DNA from: Methyloligella sp.
GTDB lineage: Bacteria > Pseudomonadota > Alphaproteobacteria > Rhizobiales > HXMU1428-3
Assembly: GCA_021604645.1 (NCBI GenBank)
Contig: BQJJ01000018.1
Span: 1-45,408 of the forward strand
DNA: 45,408 nucleotides
Direction: 5' to 3'
Shown here: positions 25,968-34,982 of the stretch, in pieces
Numbering within the stretch: the stretch's first letter is position 1
Layout: every line of letters begins with the position of its first letter
The notes under the pieces: model-generated
Databases searched by the model: none
The model's input: only the letters and a program-made list of their open reading frames with translations
What the model was told of the DNA's origin: nothing
Made by a program: the position numbers and the translations under genes

Positions 25968-28745
25968 ATGAGTGATATGATTAAAAACACCGGTGTTTAT
26001 CAACGCCTCTCCTCCAGCACCAATGAACTGGAGAGGATGTTTAAAGAAGTCGATGAACAAAAAACCCCAGTCGATATCAAAAAAGTGCTTCTCATTATTG
26101 GCCTTGGCACCCTATCTTGGGTCTCTACCTATTCAGGCCTGTTAGAACTCATAACAGCAAATTCAGGTGATATCGGTTTCACCTATAAATTAGCAATCGG
26201 CTTTGCTGTTGCCATGCTTATGTTGATGATCGTCTACATCCTTGATCAACTTTTCGCACCGCTAAACTGGGCTTTGAGAACAATCTTTGTTTTTGGCTAT
26301 TTATTTCTTACCCTTATTTCAATTGGTTTCGGCTTTGGCTTCTATTGGAAATTTTTAGAAAGCCGATCAGAAGCAACAAGATCAGCCGAAAGTGCCGTCG
26401 GACAAGTTCAAGGTTCACTTCAAGCCGGTCAATCAAGATTGGAACAATTAGAAAGCACCCTCACAACCCTAACAGCCCTCTCACTTCAAAAGGCAAACGA
26501 AGAGCGCACAAAAGGTAATAGCTGCCCCAATTCTCGCCCAGGTGATGGACCAAGACGGCGCCTAAGAGACAATGACGCAAAGAGCTTCTCCTTTGCAGGA
26601 GACTTCGTCACAAGGCGAGCACAAACGGTCGCCACAGAAATCAAGCAGCTCAATGGAGATATGGCCAAAATTGCATCGCGCCACCCCTCAACGGTTGACC
26701 CTGCAACAGGCACAAGAAATGCATTCATGAAAAGCCTGAACCAAAGGCTAGATCTAACGATCACTCGGTTTAATTCGTTCAGAACAGATCCACAGTTGAA
26801 ATCCATACGCAACAGCTTGGCTGAACGGTCAACGAAAACACAATTCCCAGATGGAAAAGGCGGCACCTTTAAGTGTCCTGATAATCAACTTCAATCAGCG
26901 CTTCGAGGCGTTGTACAAGCATTTGACCAGTTGCCTCTACTTGGCAAACCAAAAATCGCAGCTGTCGAAGGTTCAGAAGCAACCATCGAAGCCTTCCGCC
27001 GATTAGCCTCAACGTTAAGAGGGCTGATGGTTTTAAAAATGCCTCCAAGTGAAGATGAAATCAGAGAGGCTCGCCAAAAAGCTGTTCGTTCTGTTAATGG
27101 GAAAAAGCCCCCCTTACAACTAACAAATGTTCAAGCTGGTTTAAACGACAGGGATTACATACCTCTCGCCATTGCTGTTTTTGTTGATTTTTGTCTCTTG
27201 CTGGTTTCTATCAACCGTCCGATGGATCGCCTGAAATCTTTAGTCCCTGTTATGAAAGACGCAAGAGATGGCCCCATAAGCGGCATTCTTTCAAGCTTCC
27301 ACGCCACCCATTTTGCTGGCATTAGAGAAGAGTTCAGCCTCTTCCAGCATGTCGTATTTGATTGGGGCGGTCATTACTATGTCGCGATCCCCTTAGCCTC
27401 AAATGATATCCAGGCCCAGTATTTAGCAAATCTCTTTGTCAGCCTAGAAGGGCGTGGCATCGTCGACAGAGCCATCATTCCACCAACCTTTATCATCAGA
27501 GGTAAATTAAAAAAGATGGGCAGCTCATTTGCAGAGCACCGTGCATTCCGTCTCTATAAATTCAGAGACGGTGCCTGGTCCAATATCGTACTTGATGCCG
27601 TAATGGGAGCAGCCAAGGATGTTGCCATCGCAAATGCAAACCAGCGCAGCTTTGAAAAATACAATCCTGACTCTGATCAAAAAGACGGAAAGTCTGGCGA
27701 GAATGAAAAATCAGCCAATTTCGGGAGTCTTTTTGATGAAACTAGTCTCTTTGGCCAAAACGATCAGAACATCAAAGATAATACAATTGAAAACACACAC
27801 CTATATAGTGAAGGGCAGGATGATCAATCCGTCATGGAATTACCGCGTATGCTGAGAAAAGTTGGTGGAAAAGGTCAACCTCAATCTCATGAGGCTCAAA
27901 CTCATAATAATGTTATTGCACCTGCTACCTTTCAAAACACCGCATTCAATAACAATCGACAAAACCCGGTAAATCAACGAGCTCCTTATCAAGGAGCACA
28001 AAATAGTGGACGCCATATGCCTCCATCAGAAGGCGGACAAATCCAAAGACCACCTCTAAATAATGTTAATCAAACGCCTCATTCAATCATGAGAGCAGAT
28101 CAACCTCTTCAAAAGGCTTCCCAAGGAAATCAAGAAAGAGCAAATCAGCCATTTGTTAATAAACAAAACCCCTATAACCCCATTGGCATAAGACCAATTG
28201 ATACCGAGAAAAAGCAGCCCGTGAAAAACGGACAGCCTCCTCAGATCACTGAAGAAATGAAACAACAAAGCGAAATCTTAAACAAAGAAACGAAAGATAA
28301 AGAGGCGGCACAAAAGGCAGAAGAAGCATCTGTATCTTTAACAAAGGAAGATCTGACCTCACAAGAGAATGTCGAAAATGAAAACATAGTTTCATTAGTG
28401 CATGAAGAACACGAAAATATTTCTGAAGAAAACACTGAACAACAAAACGTAAAAATACTTAGTGAAACTGTGCAAACAACACAAAAAGCAGACAAAATAG
28501 AAGATTTAGCTCCTGCGGAACAGATCTCAAAAAAGCTAGAAGCCCTTCAAGATAACCTCACAACTTCTGAGGCTGAGGCAAGCAAAAAGGCTATTACAGA
28601 GGTTAAAAACCCCAAAACAGTCGAAGAAGAGCCTGAATTAGCTCACATTGCTGTAGGAAAAATTACTAATTGGTTTGCCAAAGACAACAATTCAGCTCCA
28701 ACAGATGAGAAAGGTAAAAAACAGGATGAAGAAAAAGAAGTCTAA
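25968..28745 (+). CDS. Large multi-domain membrane protein of unknown function (paralogue 1)
   Basis: 925 residues. Three membrane helices lie at about 36-60, 72-95 and 102-128, the last ending in SIGFGFGFYWKFL. A periplasmic, partly coiled region follows (about 130-395) with two cysteines, in NSCPNSRPGDGP and TFKCPDNQL. A fourth helix (about 396-416) returns the chain to the cytoplasm, where a globular domain of ~130 residues includes VFDWGGHYYVAIPLASND. From about residue 560 the protein is low-complexity: N/Q/P-rich, then E/K-rich to the end. The gene at 30161-31990 encodes the same membrane layout and the cysteine motifs without the long tail. No known family was recognised; an envelope or scaffold role is only inference. 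Confidence 0.8.
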   Translation: MSDMIKNTGVYQRLSSSTNELERMFKEVDEQKTPVDIKKVLLIIGLGTLSWVSTYSGLLELITANSGDIGFTYKLAIGFAVAMLMLMIVYILDQLFAPLNWALRTIFVFGYLFLTLISIGFGFGFYWKFLESRSEATRSAESAVGQVQGSLQAGQSRLEQLESTLTTLTALSLQKANEERTKGNSCPNSRPGDGPRRRLRDNDAKSFSFAGDFVTRRAQTVATEIKQLNGDMAKIASRHPSTVDPATGTRNAFMKSLNQRLDLTITRFNSFRTDPQLKSIRNSLAERSTKTQFPDGKGGTFKCPDNQLQSALRGVVQAFDQLPLLGKPKIAAVEGSEATIEAFRRLASTLRGLMVLKMPPSEDEIREARQKAVRSVNGKKPPLQLTNVQAGLNDRDYIPLAIAVFVDFCLLLVSINRPMDRLKSLVPVMKDARDGPISGILSSFHATHFAGIREEFSLFQHVVFDWGGHYYVAIPLASNDIQAQYLANLFVSLEGRGIVDRAIIPPTFIIRGKLKKMGSSFAEHRAFRLYKFRDGAWSNIVLDAVMGAAKDVAIANANQRSFEKYNPDSDQKDGKSGENEKSANFGSLFDETSLFGQNDQNIKDNTIENTHLYSEGQDDQSVMELPRMLRKVGGKGQPQSHEAQTHNNVIAPATFQNTAFNNNRQNPVNQRAPYQGAQNSGRHMPPSEGGQIQRPPLNNVNQTPHSIMRADQPLQKASQGNQERANQPFVNKQNPYNPIGIRPIDTEKKQPVKNGQPPQITEEMKQQSEILNKETKDKEAAQKAEEASVSLTKEDLTSQENVENENIVSLVHEEHENISEENTEQQNVKILSETVQTTQKADKIEDLAPAEQISKKLEALQDNLTTSEAEASKKAITEVKNPKTVEEEPELAHIAVGKITNWFAKDNNSAPTDEKGKKQDEEKEV

Positions 28746-28901
28746 TTTTTTTTAAAAAATTGCTCACTTTTAGTTCACTCGGCAATCATTCATTAACCCC
28801 CGTATTGTTATTGTGAATTTCAACAGATGGCGAAGCCTCTTATAAAAAATGGCAAAGCCACTTCATTAGTCGTCTATCCAGAAAAGAAGGAAAAATAAAA
28901 A

Positions 28902-29537
28902 ATGGGACTTATCAAAGACATCAGCAGCCCAACAGCGACAGACGATACTGCTGAGTTAAACTATTTCTTTGATATATTAGACCATTTTATTGAAAAAATT
29001 TCTTCTGATATCTCTCTTGATAAAACCTTAACGCTCATTGCTCGCTCACCAGAAGCAAATATTGCAAAAGCATGTATTCAATATCGTGAAAAATTTTCGC
29101 TTGCTAACATTGAGCTAAAAGTTATCTTCGCACAAATTACACCAACAGAGCAGCTCTGCGAGTGGTTAGAACCAGAAAATTCTCCTTGTGGCCTAAACCC
29201 AGAGAAAAACATTCGCTGGGGCAATAGACAAAACCTGGTAGACGCACACGAGCAATTAACACTAACCAATCAATGTAGCTGGTCAGGCGAATCAATGCGC
29301 CGTGAAGTCAGTTCAAGATTTGGTTTCTATATTTTTGATCAAGACTGCAAACAAGCGGCAATTAGGGGCGAGCGCGCTTTTAATGCTCTTTGGCAAATCT
29401 GCGACAAAATTCCACAAGTTCATATCAAGCGTGCGAAACAAACCAGTGAGCAATCATTCCTTGGTGCTCACTCAAAATCAGGCTCATTTTCTCAAAACGA
29501 TGTTCATTTTCTAGCTTCAGAATTTACCCGCCATTAA
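28902..29537 (+). CDS. Conserved-looking soluble protein of unknown function
   Basis: 211 residues with no signal peptide or membrane helix. It begins with an acidic segment, followed by an alternating alpha/beta pattern (TLTLIARSPEANIAKAC; IELKVIFAQI). A tryptophan-rich block follows: NIRWGNRQNLVDAHEQL, then CSWSGESMRREVSSRFGFYIF. The first half resembles a Rossmann-like or receiver-like fold, but no catalytic residues were recognised. AGAAGGA precedes the ATG. It lies between two paralogous membrane protein genes and may work with them on the cytoplasmic side; that is inference from position. Confidence 0.7.
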   Translation: MGLIKDISSPTATDDTAELNYFFDILDHFIEKISSDISLDKTLTLIARSPEANIAKACIQYREKFSLANIELKVIFAQITPTEQLCEWLEPENSPCGLNPEKNIRWGNRQNLVDAHEQLTLTNQCSWSGESMRREVSSRFGFYIFDQDCKQAAIRGERAFNALWQICDKIPQVHIKRAKQTSEQSFLGAHSKSGSFSQNDVHFLASEFTRH

Positions 29538-29709
29538 ACAAAAAATAGTCCTTAAAAAACATTTAAAGATCATATTTCAAATCCATATTCTTTTATTAAA
29601 GATTTGATGGCAGACTAAAAACATCAATGAAATCCATTGACTATAGCTGCGTTAAAATTACCAATTTTATTTTGAAATTTTGCCTGTCATAGTCATGCAT
29701 TTTAGGTAA

Positions 29710-30081
29710 ATGAAAATGAATAATTTGAAAAAATTGACGTTTCTACTACTGATCTGCTCATTTGGATTATTTCCTGTGCAAACAAGCGCAGGAACACAAT
29801 CGAAAAAAACAATTGAAACAGAATTGGTCTGCAAAGATAAAATCAAACTGATCGGCTTTCCAAATATTCTTGAATCAATTGCGAATATGCGCACCATTAT
29901 CCAATGGTCAGAACAGGTGAAAAAAAAGTTTGATGAAGAGTATGCCCAATGGCACAACGCCAAAAGCAAATCTATCAAATGCAAAAAAGAGGGTAGTTCT
30001 CAATATTATACCTGCACCTTAACGGCCATCCCATGTGCGCGTAAAGAAATAAAACCAGAGAGCAAAACTGAAACGAAATAA
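29710..30081 (+). CDS. Small secreted protein of unknown function
   Basis: 123 residues with an N-terminal signal peptide (MNNLKKLTFLLLICSFGLF..., cleavage near TSAG). The mature part is lysine-rich with four cysteines (VCKDK, KCKKE, YTCTL, PCARK), which could form two disulfides. No family was recognised. ATGs at 29710 and 29716 are both possible. It is followed by a strong bidirectional terminator and is convergent with the second membrane-paralogue gene. Confidence 0.65.
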   Translation: MKMNNLKKLTFLLLICSFGLFPVQTSAGTQSKKTIETELVCKDKIKLIGFPNILESIANMRTIIQWSEQVKKKFDEEYAQWHNAKSKSIKCKKEGSSQYYTCTLTAIPCARKEIKPESKTETK

Positions 30082-30101
30082 CGTTTGCAAAAACGAAATA
30101 T

Positions 30102-30139
30102 AAAAAAGGTCTGCTAAGTTAACTTAGCAGACCTTTTTT
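30102..30139. terminator. Perfect bidirectional terminator
   Basis: A 38-bp perfect palindrome: AAAAAAGGTCTGCTAAGTT at 30102-30120 and its exact complement at 30121-30139. It serves both convergent genes. A palindrome without a loop spacer also extrudes easily, but termination is the simple reading. Confidence 0.88.
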
Positions 30140-30160
30140 GTGTTTATTTACCTATAAAAA

Positions 30161-31990
30161 TCAAACATTGGACTGAGGTGTATCTGTCTCTTTAGTAGCT
30201 ACCTCGGAAACCTCCGTCTCCTCAGTGCTATCCCCATTAACCTCTCCAGCACGGCTGGCTTCATTCAAGACAGTCAGGAGCGGCGTTAAACCTTCCGTAT
30301 CAACAAGATGGAAAACTTCTAAATCTCGCTGAGCTTCCTCACTCCAGCCAACAATATCAAGCATCCGGCGCCCTTTAGAGAGCAAGCCATGATTACGAAT
30401 ATGTTCATTTTCCTCAACCCGGCTGCGGCTCTCACGGGCTTCTTCGCGCCGCGCGCGTCTAAGCTCACGAGGTGTGAGAACCCGTATCAACTCCAAATCA
30501 TCAAGCACACCTGTTAATTGATTAATCGCAAGCGCCCTCAATTCTTCGTCTTTATTATCTTTAGCAACACTATAGAGATTGGGAATTATAAAAAAGGAGG
30601 TCCCCCCATGGTGAACCAAGTGTTTTCGAACCCATTCTATATCCGCCCCCGGCGCCCGTGAAATTGCAGTCTCTATCGCTGCTGTGAGCTGCCTAATCAC
30701 AGTCATATTCGGCAAATGCAACCGCGCTTGGTTCCGCTCTAAACCATCTCGGCGCAAGGGCCCAGCAGACGGCGGGTTAAGAGCAGTTAAAGCAAAAAGC
30801 CCTAAATCAACACCTAGTGTCGCCAAAAGAGCAATTAAATCCCTACCTGTAATTTTCGAGCCACCATCAGTTTTCCCACCTGCCACTTCACCTCCAGAAG
30901 CAACATAAGAAACAAGAGATGTAAAATAAGACCCCATATTAGCCCAGAGCCGCTTCACAGCATTCGCAACCCCAGCTGGCCCTTCATTAAAAGAAGCTTC
31001 TCTTAAATTTAGAACCGCAGGTTCCCCTGCTTGTGCAGCAGCCTGTCTTAAGCGCTGTGCCAAAGTTGGGTCATAACAAGAAAACCCAGGCGCCCCAGGC
31101 GAAACGGAGACTGTCTCAGCCAAAGCAAGCATCTCTGTCGCCGTTGTTTTACCAAGTTCATTCGAGCGCGCCGCAATATTTTTAGCGTTCCCCCGCACAC
31201 CAGCAGCAGTTATTTCAAAAATCTTTTGGCGTTCAGCAACAGTTGCCCCTTCAATGCGAGCAACACTTAATCTAAGTTTCTCTAAATCGGCTTTAACTGG
31301 TGCTAGCCATGAGGTCGAAATGCCATCTCTAAGCGAAGCAACCTGGTCACGAACACTCCGCCGTGCATTATATAATGGTCCTCGTCCAGCACCAGATTGG
31401 CGCCCGCAACTGCCACCACTGCTTTCTTCGCGCGCCATTTGCGTCTCAGACCAGCTCACAACATTATCAAGTTGAATTTTAACCGCATCAAGCCGAGCCG
31501 CCACGGCACTTCCAGCGTCTCTTGCATCTTCTTGTAAACCTGAAAGGCTAGTCCGGGTCGCTTCTTCACCAGCAATCAGGCTCCACCAAAAACCATACCC
31601 AAAACCGATCGACCAAAGGGCTAAAAACAAATAAAGCGGTAAAGTGATAAGCCGTTCTGAAAAGCGGCGCTGCGCCCCAAAAGTCTCACGCAATGCCAGC
31701 CACATAAGAAAAGTCAGAGCAACTACAATGGCAATCACCAGAACTTCATTTGAAACTGAAAGCCCACCAGGCATGGTCCGCCCTTGGGAAACTCCGCTAG
31801 ACTGAACACCTAAGATAAAATCACTCATCCCACTCCAGGTCGCATAACCTGAAATAACAAGCAGCATTAAAGATGCAATTCCTATAAGGGAGTTTCGACC
31901 AAAGAAATAATCAACAACACGCCCCCATCCAGAAAATTCAGTTCGTTTTTCTTTGATAACGGCCTGCTTATTTGACTGAGTTTGTGCCAT
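30161..31990 (-). CDS. Membrane protein of unknown function (paralogue 2)
   Basis: 609 residues from the ATG at 31990, which has AGGGGA upstream; a TTG at 32014 would add eight residues. The layout matches the protein encoded at 25968: three N-terminal membrane helices (the third ending in SIGFGYGFWWSLI), a periplasmic helical region with cysteines in GGSCGRQSGAGRGPLYNAR and GFSCYDPTL, a fourth helix (LIALLATLGVDLGLFALTAL) and a cytoplasmic domain starting around residue 420 with an Arg/Glu-rich stretch. It lacks the long low-complexity tail, and its sequence is much less AT-rich than its partner's. Overall similarity is low but the motifs are collinear, so the pair is an old duplication. Function unknown. 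Confidence 0.8.
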   Translation of the reverse strand: MAQTQSNKQAVIKEKRTEFSGWGRVVDYFFGRNSLIGIASLMLLVISGYATWSGMSDFILGVQSSGVSQGRTMPGGLSVSNEVLVIAIVVALTFLMWLALRETFGAQRRFSERLITLPLYLFLALWSIGFGYGFWWSLIAGEEATRTSLSGLQEDARDAGSAVAARLDAVKIQLDNVVSWSETQMAREESSGGSCGRQSGAGRGPLYNARRSVRDQVASLRDGISTSWLAPVKADLEKLRLSVARIEGATVAERQKIFEITAAGVRGNAKNIAARSNELGKTTATEMLALAETVSVSPGAPGFSCYDPTLAQRLRQAAAQAGEPAVLNLREASFNEGPAGVANAVKRLWANMGSYFTSLVSYVASGGEVAGGKTDGGSKITGRDLIALLATLGVDLGLFALTALNPPSAGPLRRDGLERNQARLHLPNMTVIRQLTAAIETAISRAPGADIEWVRKHLVHHGGTSFFIIPNLYSVAKDNKDEELRALAINQLTGVLDDLELIRVLTPRELRRARREEARESRSRVEENEHIRNHGLLSKGRRMLDIVGWSEEAQRDLEVFHLVDTEGLTPLLTVLNEASRAGEVNGDSTEETEVSEVATKETDTPQSNV

Positions 31991-32077
31991 TTTCGTGTCC
32001 CCTATATTACGCAAAACGAGAGACTAAACAGAGGTTTCGCTCGTTTAATTAACGATAATTGATAAACCACGACTAAC

Positions 32078-32099
32078 TTGCGACGATACCATCGTCAAG
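32078..32099 (-). promoter_or_regulatory. Inverted repeat upstream of membrane-paralogue 2
   Basis: GACGAT (32082-32087), spacer ACC, ATCGTC (32091-32096); the arms extend with CTTG/CAAG around one bulged base. It lies about 90 bp upstream of the gene start on the minus strand and may be an operator. Short, so only a suggestion. Confidence 0.35.
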
Positions 32100-32288
32100 C
32101 TGTTTACGGTTCGTAAGATAGATATGAGAGCAATTTAAAATCAAGCGTTGCCAAAACCGCTCTTAAATTCAAAATTTTAGTTCCGATAGTCAAAATTTTC
32201 TGCGAATTTTACTTTTCAAACAAAAAACTAAACCTTAGTGCAATGAATGCACTAATAGCGTTCTACCTAAATCTAACAATCTTAAGTT

Positions 32289-32347
32289 TTGCGGTTGCTA
32301 ATAAGCAACTGAAGCAAAAATGCGGTTGCTGGTGGGCAACTGAAGCA
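32289..32347 (+). repeat. Two tandem copies of the companion hairpin upstream of cydA
   Basis: Copy one (32289-32317): outer TTGC/GCAA, inner GTTGC/GCAAC. Copy two (32321-32347): outer TGC/GCA, inner GTTGC/GCAAC. Both keep the TGAA bulge. The outer pair differs from the GCGC/GCGC seen at 15576 but still pairs. The rest of the 440-bp gap between the membrane-protein gene and cydA shows no coding frame. Confidence 0.75.
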
Positions 32348-32431
32348 AAAAAAAGTCATTTGGTCACATGTGAATTCAGCCTATAGTAAGGCAATAAAAG
32401 AGATACAAATCAGCCATCCAAGGAAGAAAGC

Positions 32432-33769
32432 ATGCTCGAATATTTTGACGCTGTTTTATTAGCCCGTATCCAATTCGCCTTCACAATCGCATTTCACATT
32501 ATTTTCCCAGCCTTTTCCATTGGTCTGGCCAGTTTTCTAGCAGTATTAGAAGCTCTTTGGTTAATCACAGGAAAAAAAATCTATATTGATCTTTTCCATT
32601 ACTGGAAAAAAATCTTCGCTATTACTTTTGGTATGGGCGTTGTCTCCGGTCTTGTGATGTCATATCAATTCGGCACCAACTGGAGTGTCTTCTCAGATAA
32701 AACAGGCCCTGTTCTAGGCCCTCTCCTGGGTTATGAAGTTTTAAGCGCCTTTTTCTTGGAAGCTGGTTTCCTTGGCATTATGCTCTTTGGTATGGACAAA
32801 GTTGGTAAGGGATTACACTTCACAGCAACAGCCCTCGTCGCCATCGGCACGCTTTTCTCAGCCTTCTGGATCCTTTCGGTTAATAGTTGGATGCAAACAC
32901 CAGCTGGCTATGGTTTTAATGAAGTCGGTCAGTTCGTGCCCGTCGACTGGTTCGCCGTAATCTTTAACCCGTCTTTTCCATATAGACTAGTTCACATGGT
33001 CCTGGCAGCCTATCTCACAACTTCATTTATTGTAGGTGGTGTCGCAGCCTTCCATCTCCTAAAAGATAGTGCAAACAAACATGCCCGCACAATGTTCTCT
33101 CTCGCTATTTGGATGGCCACCATCGTCGCCCCAATTCAACTTATTGCGGGAGACATGCATGGTCTAAATACCATTGAGCATCAACCGGCCAAAGTCGCAG
33201 CTATGGAAGGTCACTTCCATACGCAAAAAGGAGCACCGCTTATCCTCTTTGGCTTGCCAAATATGGAAACCGGTAAGGTCGATTACGCAATTGAAATTCC
33301 AAAACTAGGCAGCATGATCCTCAAACATGGTTGGGATGAAGAAGTAAAAGGCTTAAGCGAATGGCCCAAAAAAGATTGGCCGAATGTGCCCATAGTCTTT
33401 TGGAGCTTTAGAATAATGGTCGGCATTGGTATGGCCATGATCGGCATCGGTTTGGTTGGTCTGATTTTACGCATGACCGGGCGGCTTTATACACAAACTC
33501 TATTTCATAAAGCCTGTATACTAATGGGACCAACGGGCCTTGTCGCCCTGCTTGCCGGCTGGTTCGTCACCGAAGTGGGACGCCAACCCTATACAGTCTA
33601 TGGCATCCTTCGAACTTCAGAGAGTGTCTCACCCATTGCATCTCCAGGTATTTGGGGGTCACTGATAGCACTTGTATTTGTTTATTTTCTCGTCTTTACA
33701 CCTGGGGTCATCTACATCCTTCGCCAAATGAAAAATAACCCGGCTGAAAATGCCCAAACTCAACATTAG
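32432..33769 (+). CDS. cydA: Cytochrome bd-type quinol oxidase subunit I, short Q-loop (CIO-like)
   Basis: Inner-membrane subunit that binds the hemes and quinol and reduces oxygen with high affinity. 445 residues, shorter than E. coli CydA (522), mainly because the periplasmic Q-loop is short, as in cyanide-insensitive-oxidase-like enzymes. The N-terminal ARIQFAFTIAFHIIFPAFS holds the heme ligand His22; GDMHGLNTIEHQPAKVAAMEGHFHT is the conserved quinol/proton segment, followed by the short loop. GGAAGAA precedes the ATG. cydB and a small-subunit gene follow. A palindromic repeat begins at the stop codon. Confidence 0.96.
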   Translation: MLEYFDAVLLARIQFAFTIAFHIIFPAFSIGLASFLAVLEALWLITGKKIYIDLFHYWKKIFAITFGMGVVSGLVMSYQFGTNWSVFSDKTGPVLGPLLGYEVLSAFFLEAGFLGIMLFGMDKVGKGLHFTATALVAIGTLFSAFWILSVNSWMQTPAGYGFNEVGQFVPVDWFAVIFNPSFPYRLVHMVLAAYLTTSFIVGGVAAFHLLKDSANKHARTMFSLAIWMATIVAPIQLIAGDMHGLNTIEHQPAKVAAMEGHFHTQKGAPLILFGLPNMETGKVDYAIEIPKLGSMILKHGWDEEVKGLSEWPKKDWPNVPIVFWSFRIMVGIGMAMIGIGLVGLILRMTGRLYTQTLFHKACILMGPTGLVALLAGWFVTEVGRQPYTVYGILRTSESVSPIASPGIWGSLIALVFVYFLVFTPGVIYILRQMKNNPAENAQTQH

Positions 33770-33870
33770 AGCCTGTCGCACAAAAGTGGATACCGGTTTT
33801 GTGAAAAAAGACATGGCTTTTACAAAAAGATAGAGAGTGACTTTGAATTCAATAAAATGCGACACGCTCT
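33768..33870. repeat. Rhizobial-type palindromic intergenic element between cydA and cydB
   Basis: 103 bp bounded by 13-bp inverted ends (AGAGCCTGTCGCA at 33768-33780 and TGCGACACGCTCT at 33858-33870, one mismatch). Inside are AAGTGGATACCGGTTTTGTG and GACATG, which I recognise as the recurring motif of dispersed intergenic elements in Rhizobiales (RIME-like). It overlaps the cydA stop codon and would lie within the cydAB mRNA as a long imperfect hairpin. Confidence 0.75.
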
Positions 33871-33887
33871 ATTAAGGAAACAAGCAC

Positions 33888-34895
33888 ATGGAATTTGATC
33901 TCGCCTTTGTATGGGCAATCCTCATCGCAGTAGCAATTTTGCTTTATGTAGTACTTGATGGATTTGACTTAGGAGTTGGCATCCTCTTCCCTCTTTTTAA
34001 TGAAAGAGAAGATAGAGATGTTATGATGAACACAATTGCCCCCGTTTGGGATGGCAATGAAACATGGCTCATCCTCGGCGGCGGCGGCCTCTTTGCCGCC
34101 TTTCCATTGGCCTATGCAACATTACTCCCCGCTTTTTATGCACCAATCATTGCAATGTTATTAGGCCTAATATTCAGGGGTGTTGCTTTTGAATATTGTT
34201 CAAAAGCCAGTGATGAGAACCGTCATTGGTGGGAATGGTCCTTTGCAGCCGGCTCTACTGTCGCCGCTTTTTGCCAAGGCATCATGCTAGGTGCATTTAT
34301 CCAGGGCATTGAAGTCACGGGCCGAAACTATAGCGGTGGGTGGTTCGATTGGTTCACTCCCTTTTCAGCAACAGTTGGTCTTGCTGTTGTTGCCGCATAC
34401 GCCCTCCTTGGAGCTTGCTGGCTCATCATGAAAACTGAAGGTGAACTGCAGCATGACCTCTATAGGGTCGCAACCCCCATCGCTACAATCGTGTTTGGTT
34501 TTGTTGGTCTGGTCAGCCTTTGGACACCATTTCTAGACACAGACATTGCAGAGCGCTGGTTTTCATGGCCAAACATAGCTTTTGTTGCCCCCGTACCTAT
34601 TTTAGTTTTAGGGTGTTGGGCAGCACTATTCACATCAATCAAAGCAAGACACGAATATTACCCCTTCCTCTCAACCTTAGGGCTTTTCATTCTTTCATAT
34701 ATCGGCTTTGCTATTAGCATGTTCCCCTATATTGTGCCGCGTCACTTTACAATTTGGCAAGCCGCAAACCCACCCGAAAGCCTTTCATTTTTACTTTACG
34801 GAACAGTGGCATTGCTCCCAGTGATCTTAGGCTATACAGCTTATGTCTATTGGGTCTTCAGAGGCAAAGTCACAAAACACGACGGCTATCACTAG
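33888..34895 (+). CDS. cydB: Cytochrome bd-type quinol oxidase subunit II
   Basis: Partner membrane subunit of CydA; 335 residues with about eight helices. The N-terminal LYVVLDGFDLGVGILFP and APVWDGNETWLILGGGGLFAAFP are the family signatures. AAGGAA precedes the ATG. The stop codon TAG is immediately followed by, and shares a base with, a companion hairpin. It is co-directional with cydA and the small subunit downstream. Confidence 0.96.
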   Translation: MEFDLAFVWAILIAVAILLYVVLDGFDLGVGILFPLFNEREDRDVMMNTIAPVWDGNETWLILGGGGLFAAFPLAYATLLPAFYAPIIAMLLGLIFRGVAFEYCSKASDENRHWWEWSFAAGSTVAAFCQGIMLGAFIQGIEVTGRNYSGGWFDWFTPFSATVGLAVVAAYALLGACWLIMKTEGELQHDLYRVATPIATIVFGFVGLVSLWTPFLDTDIAERWFSWPNIAFVAPVPILVLGCWAALFTSIKARHEYYPFLSTLGLFILSYIGFAISMFPYIVPRHFTIWQAANPPESLSFLLYGTVALLPVILGYTAYVYWVFRGKVTKHDGYH

Positions 34896-34923
34896 CGCAG
34901 ATGTTTGTGGGCATCTGAAGCGC
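34895..34923 (+). repeat. Companion hairpin at the cydB stop codon
   Basis: Outer GCGC (34895-34898) with GCGC (34920-34923), inner AGATG/CATCT: both bases and pairing partners changed relative to GGTTGC/GCAACC elsewhere. A degenerate further copy follows around 34937-34962. Confidence 0.7.
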
Positions 34924-34982
34924 CACTAAGAGAAAGCGGACGCTGGCAGGCAACGTAAGTGCAAAACAACTACCTACCCAAA

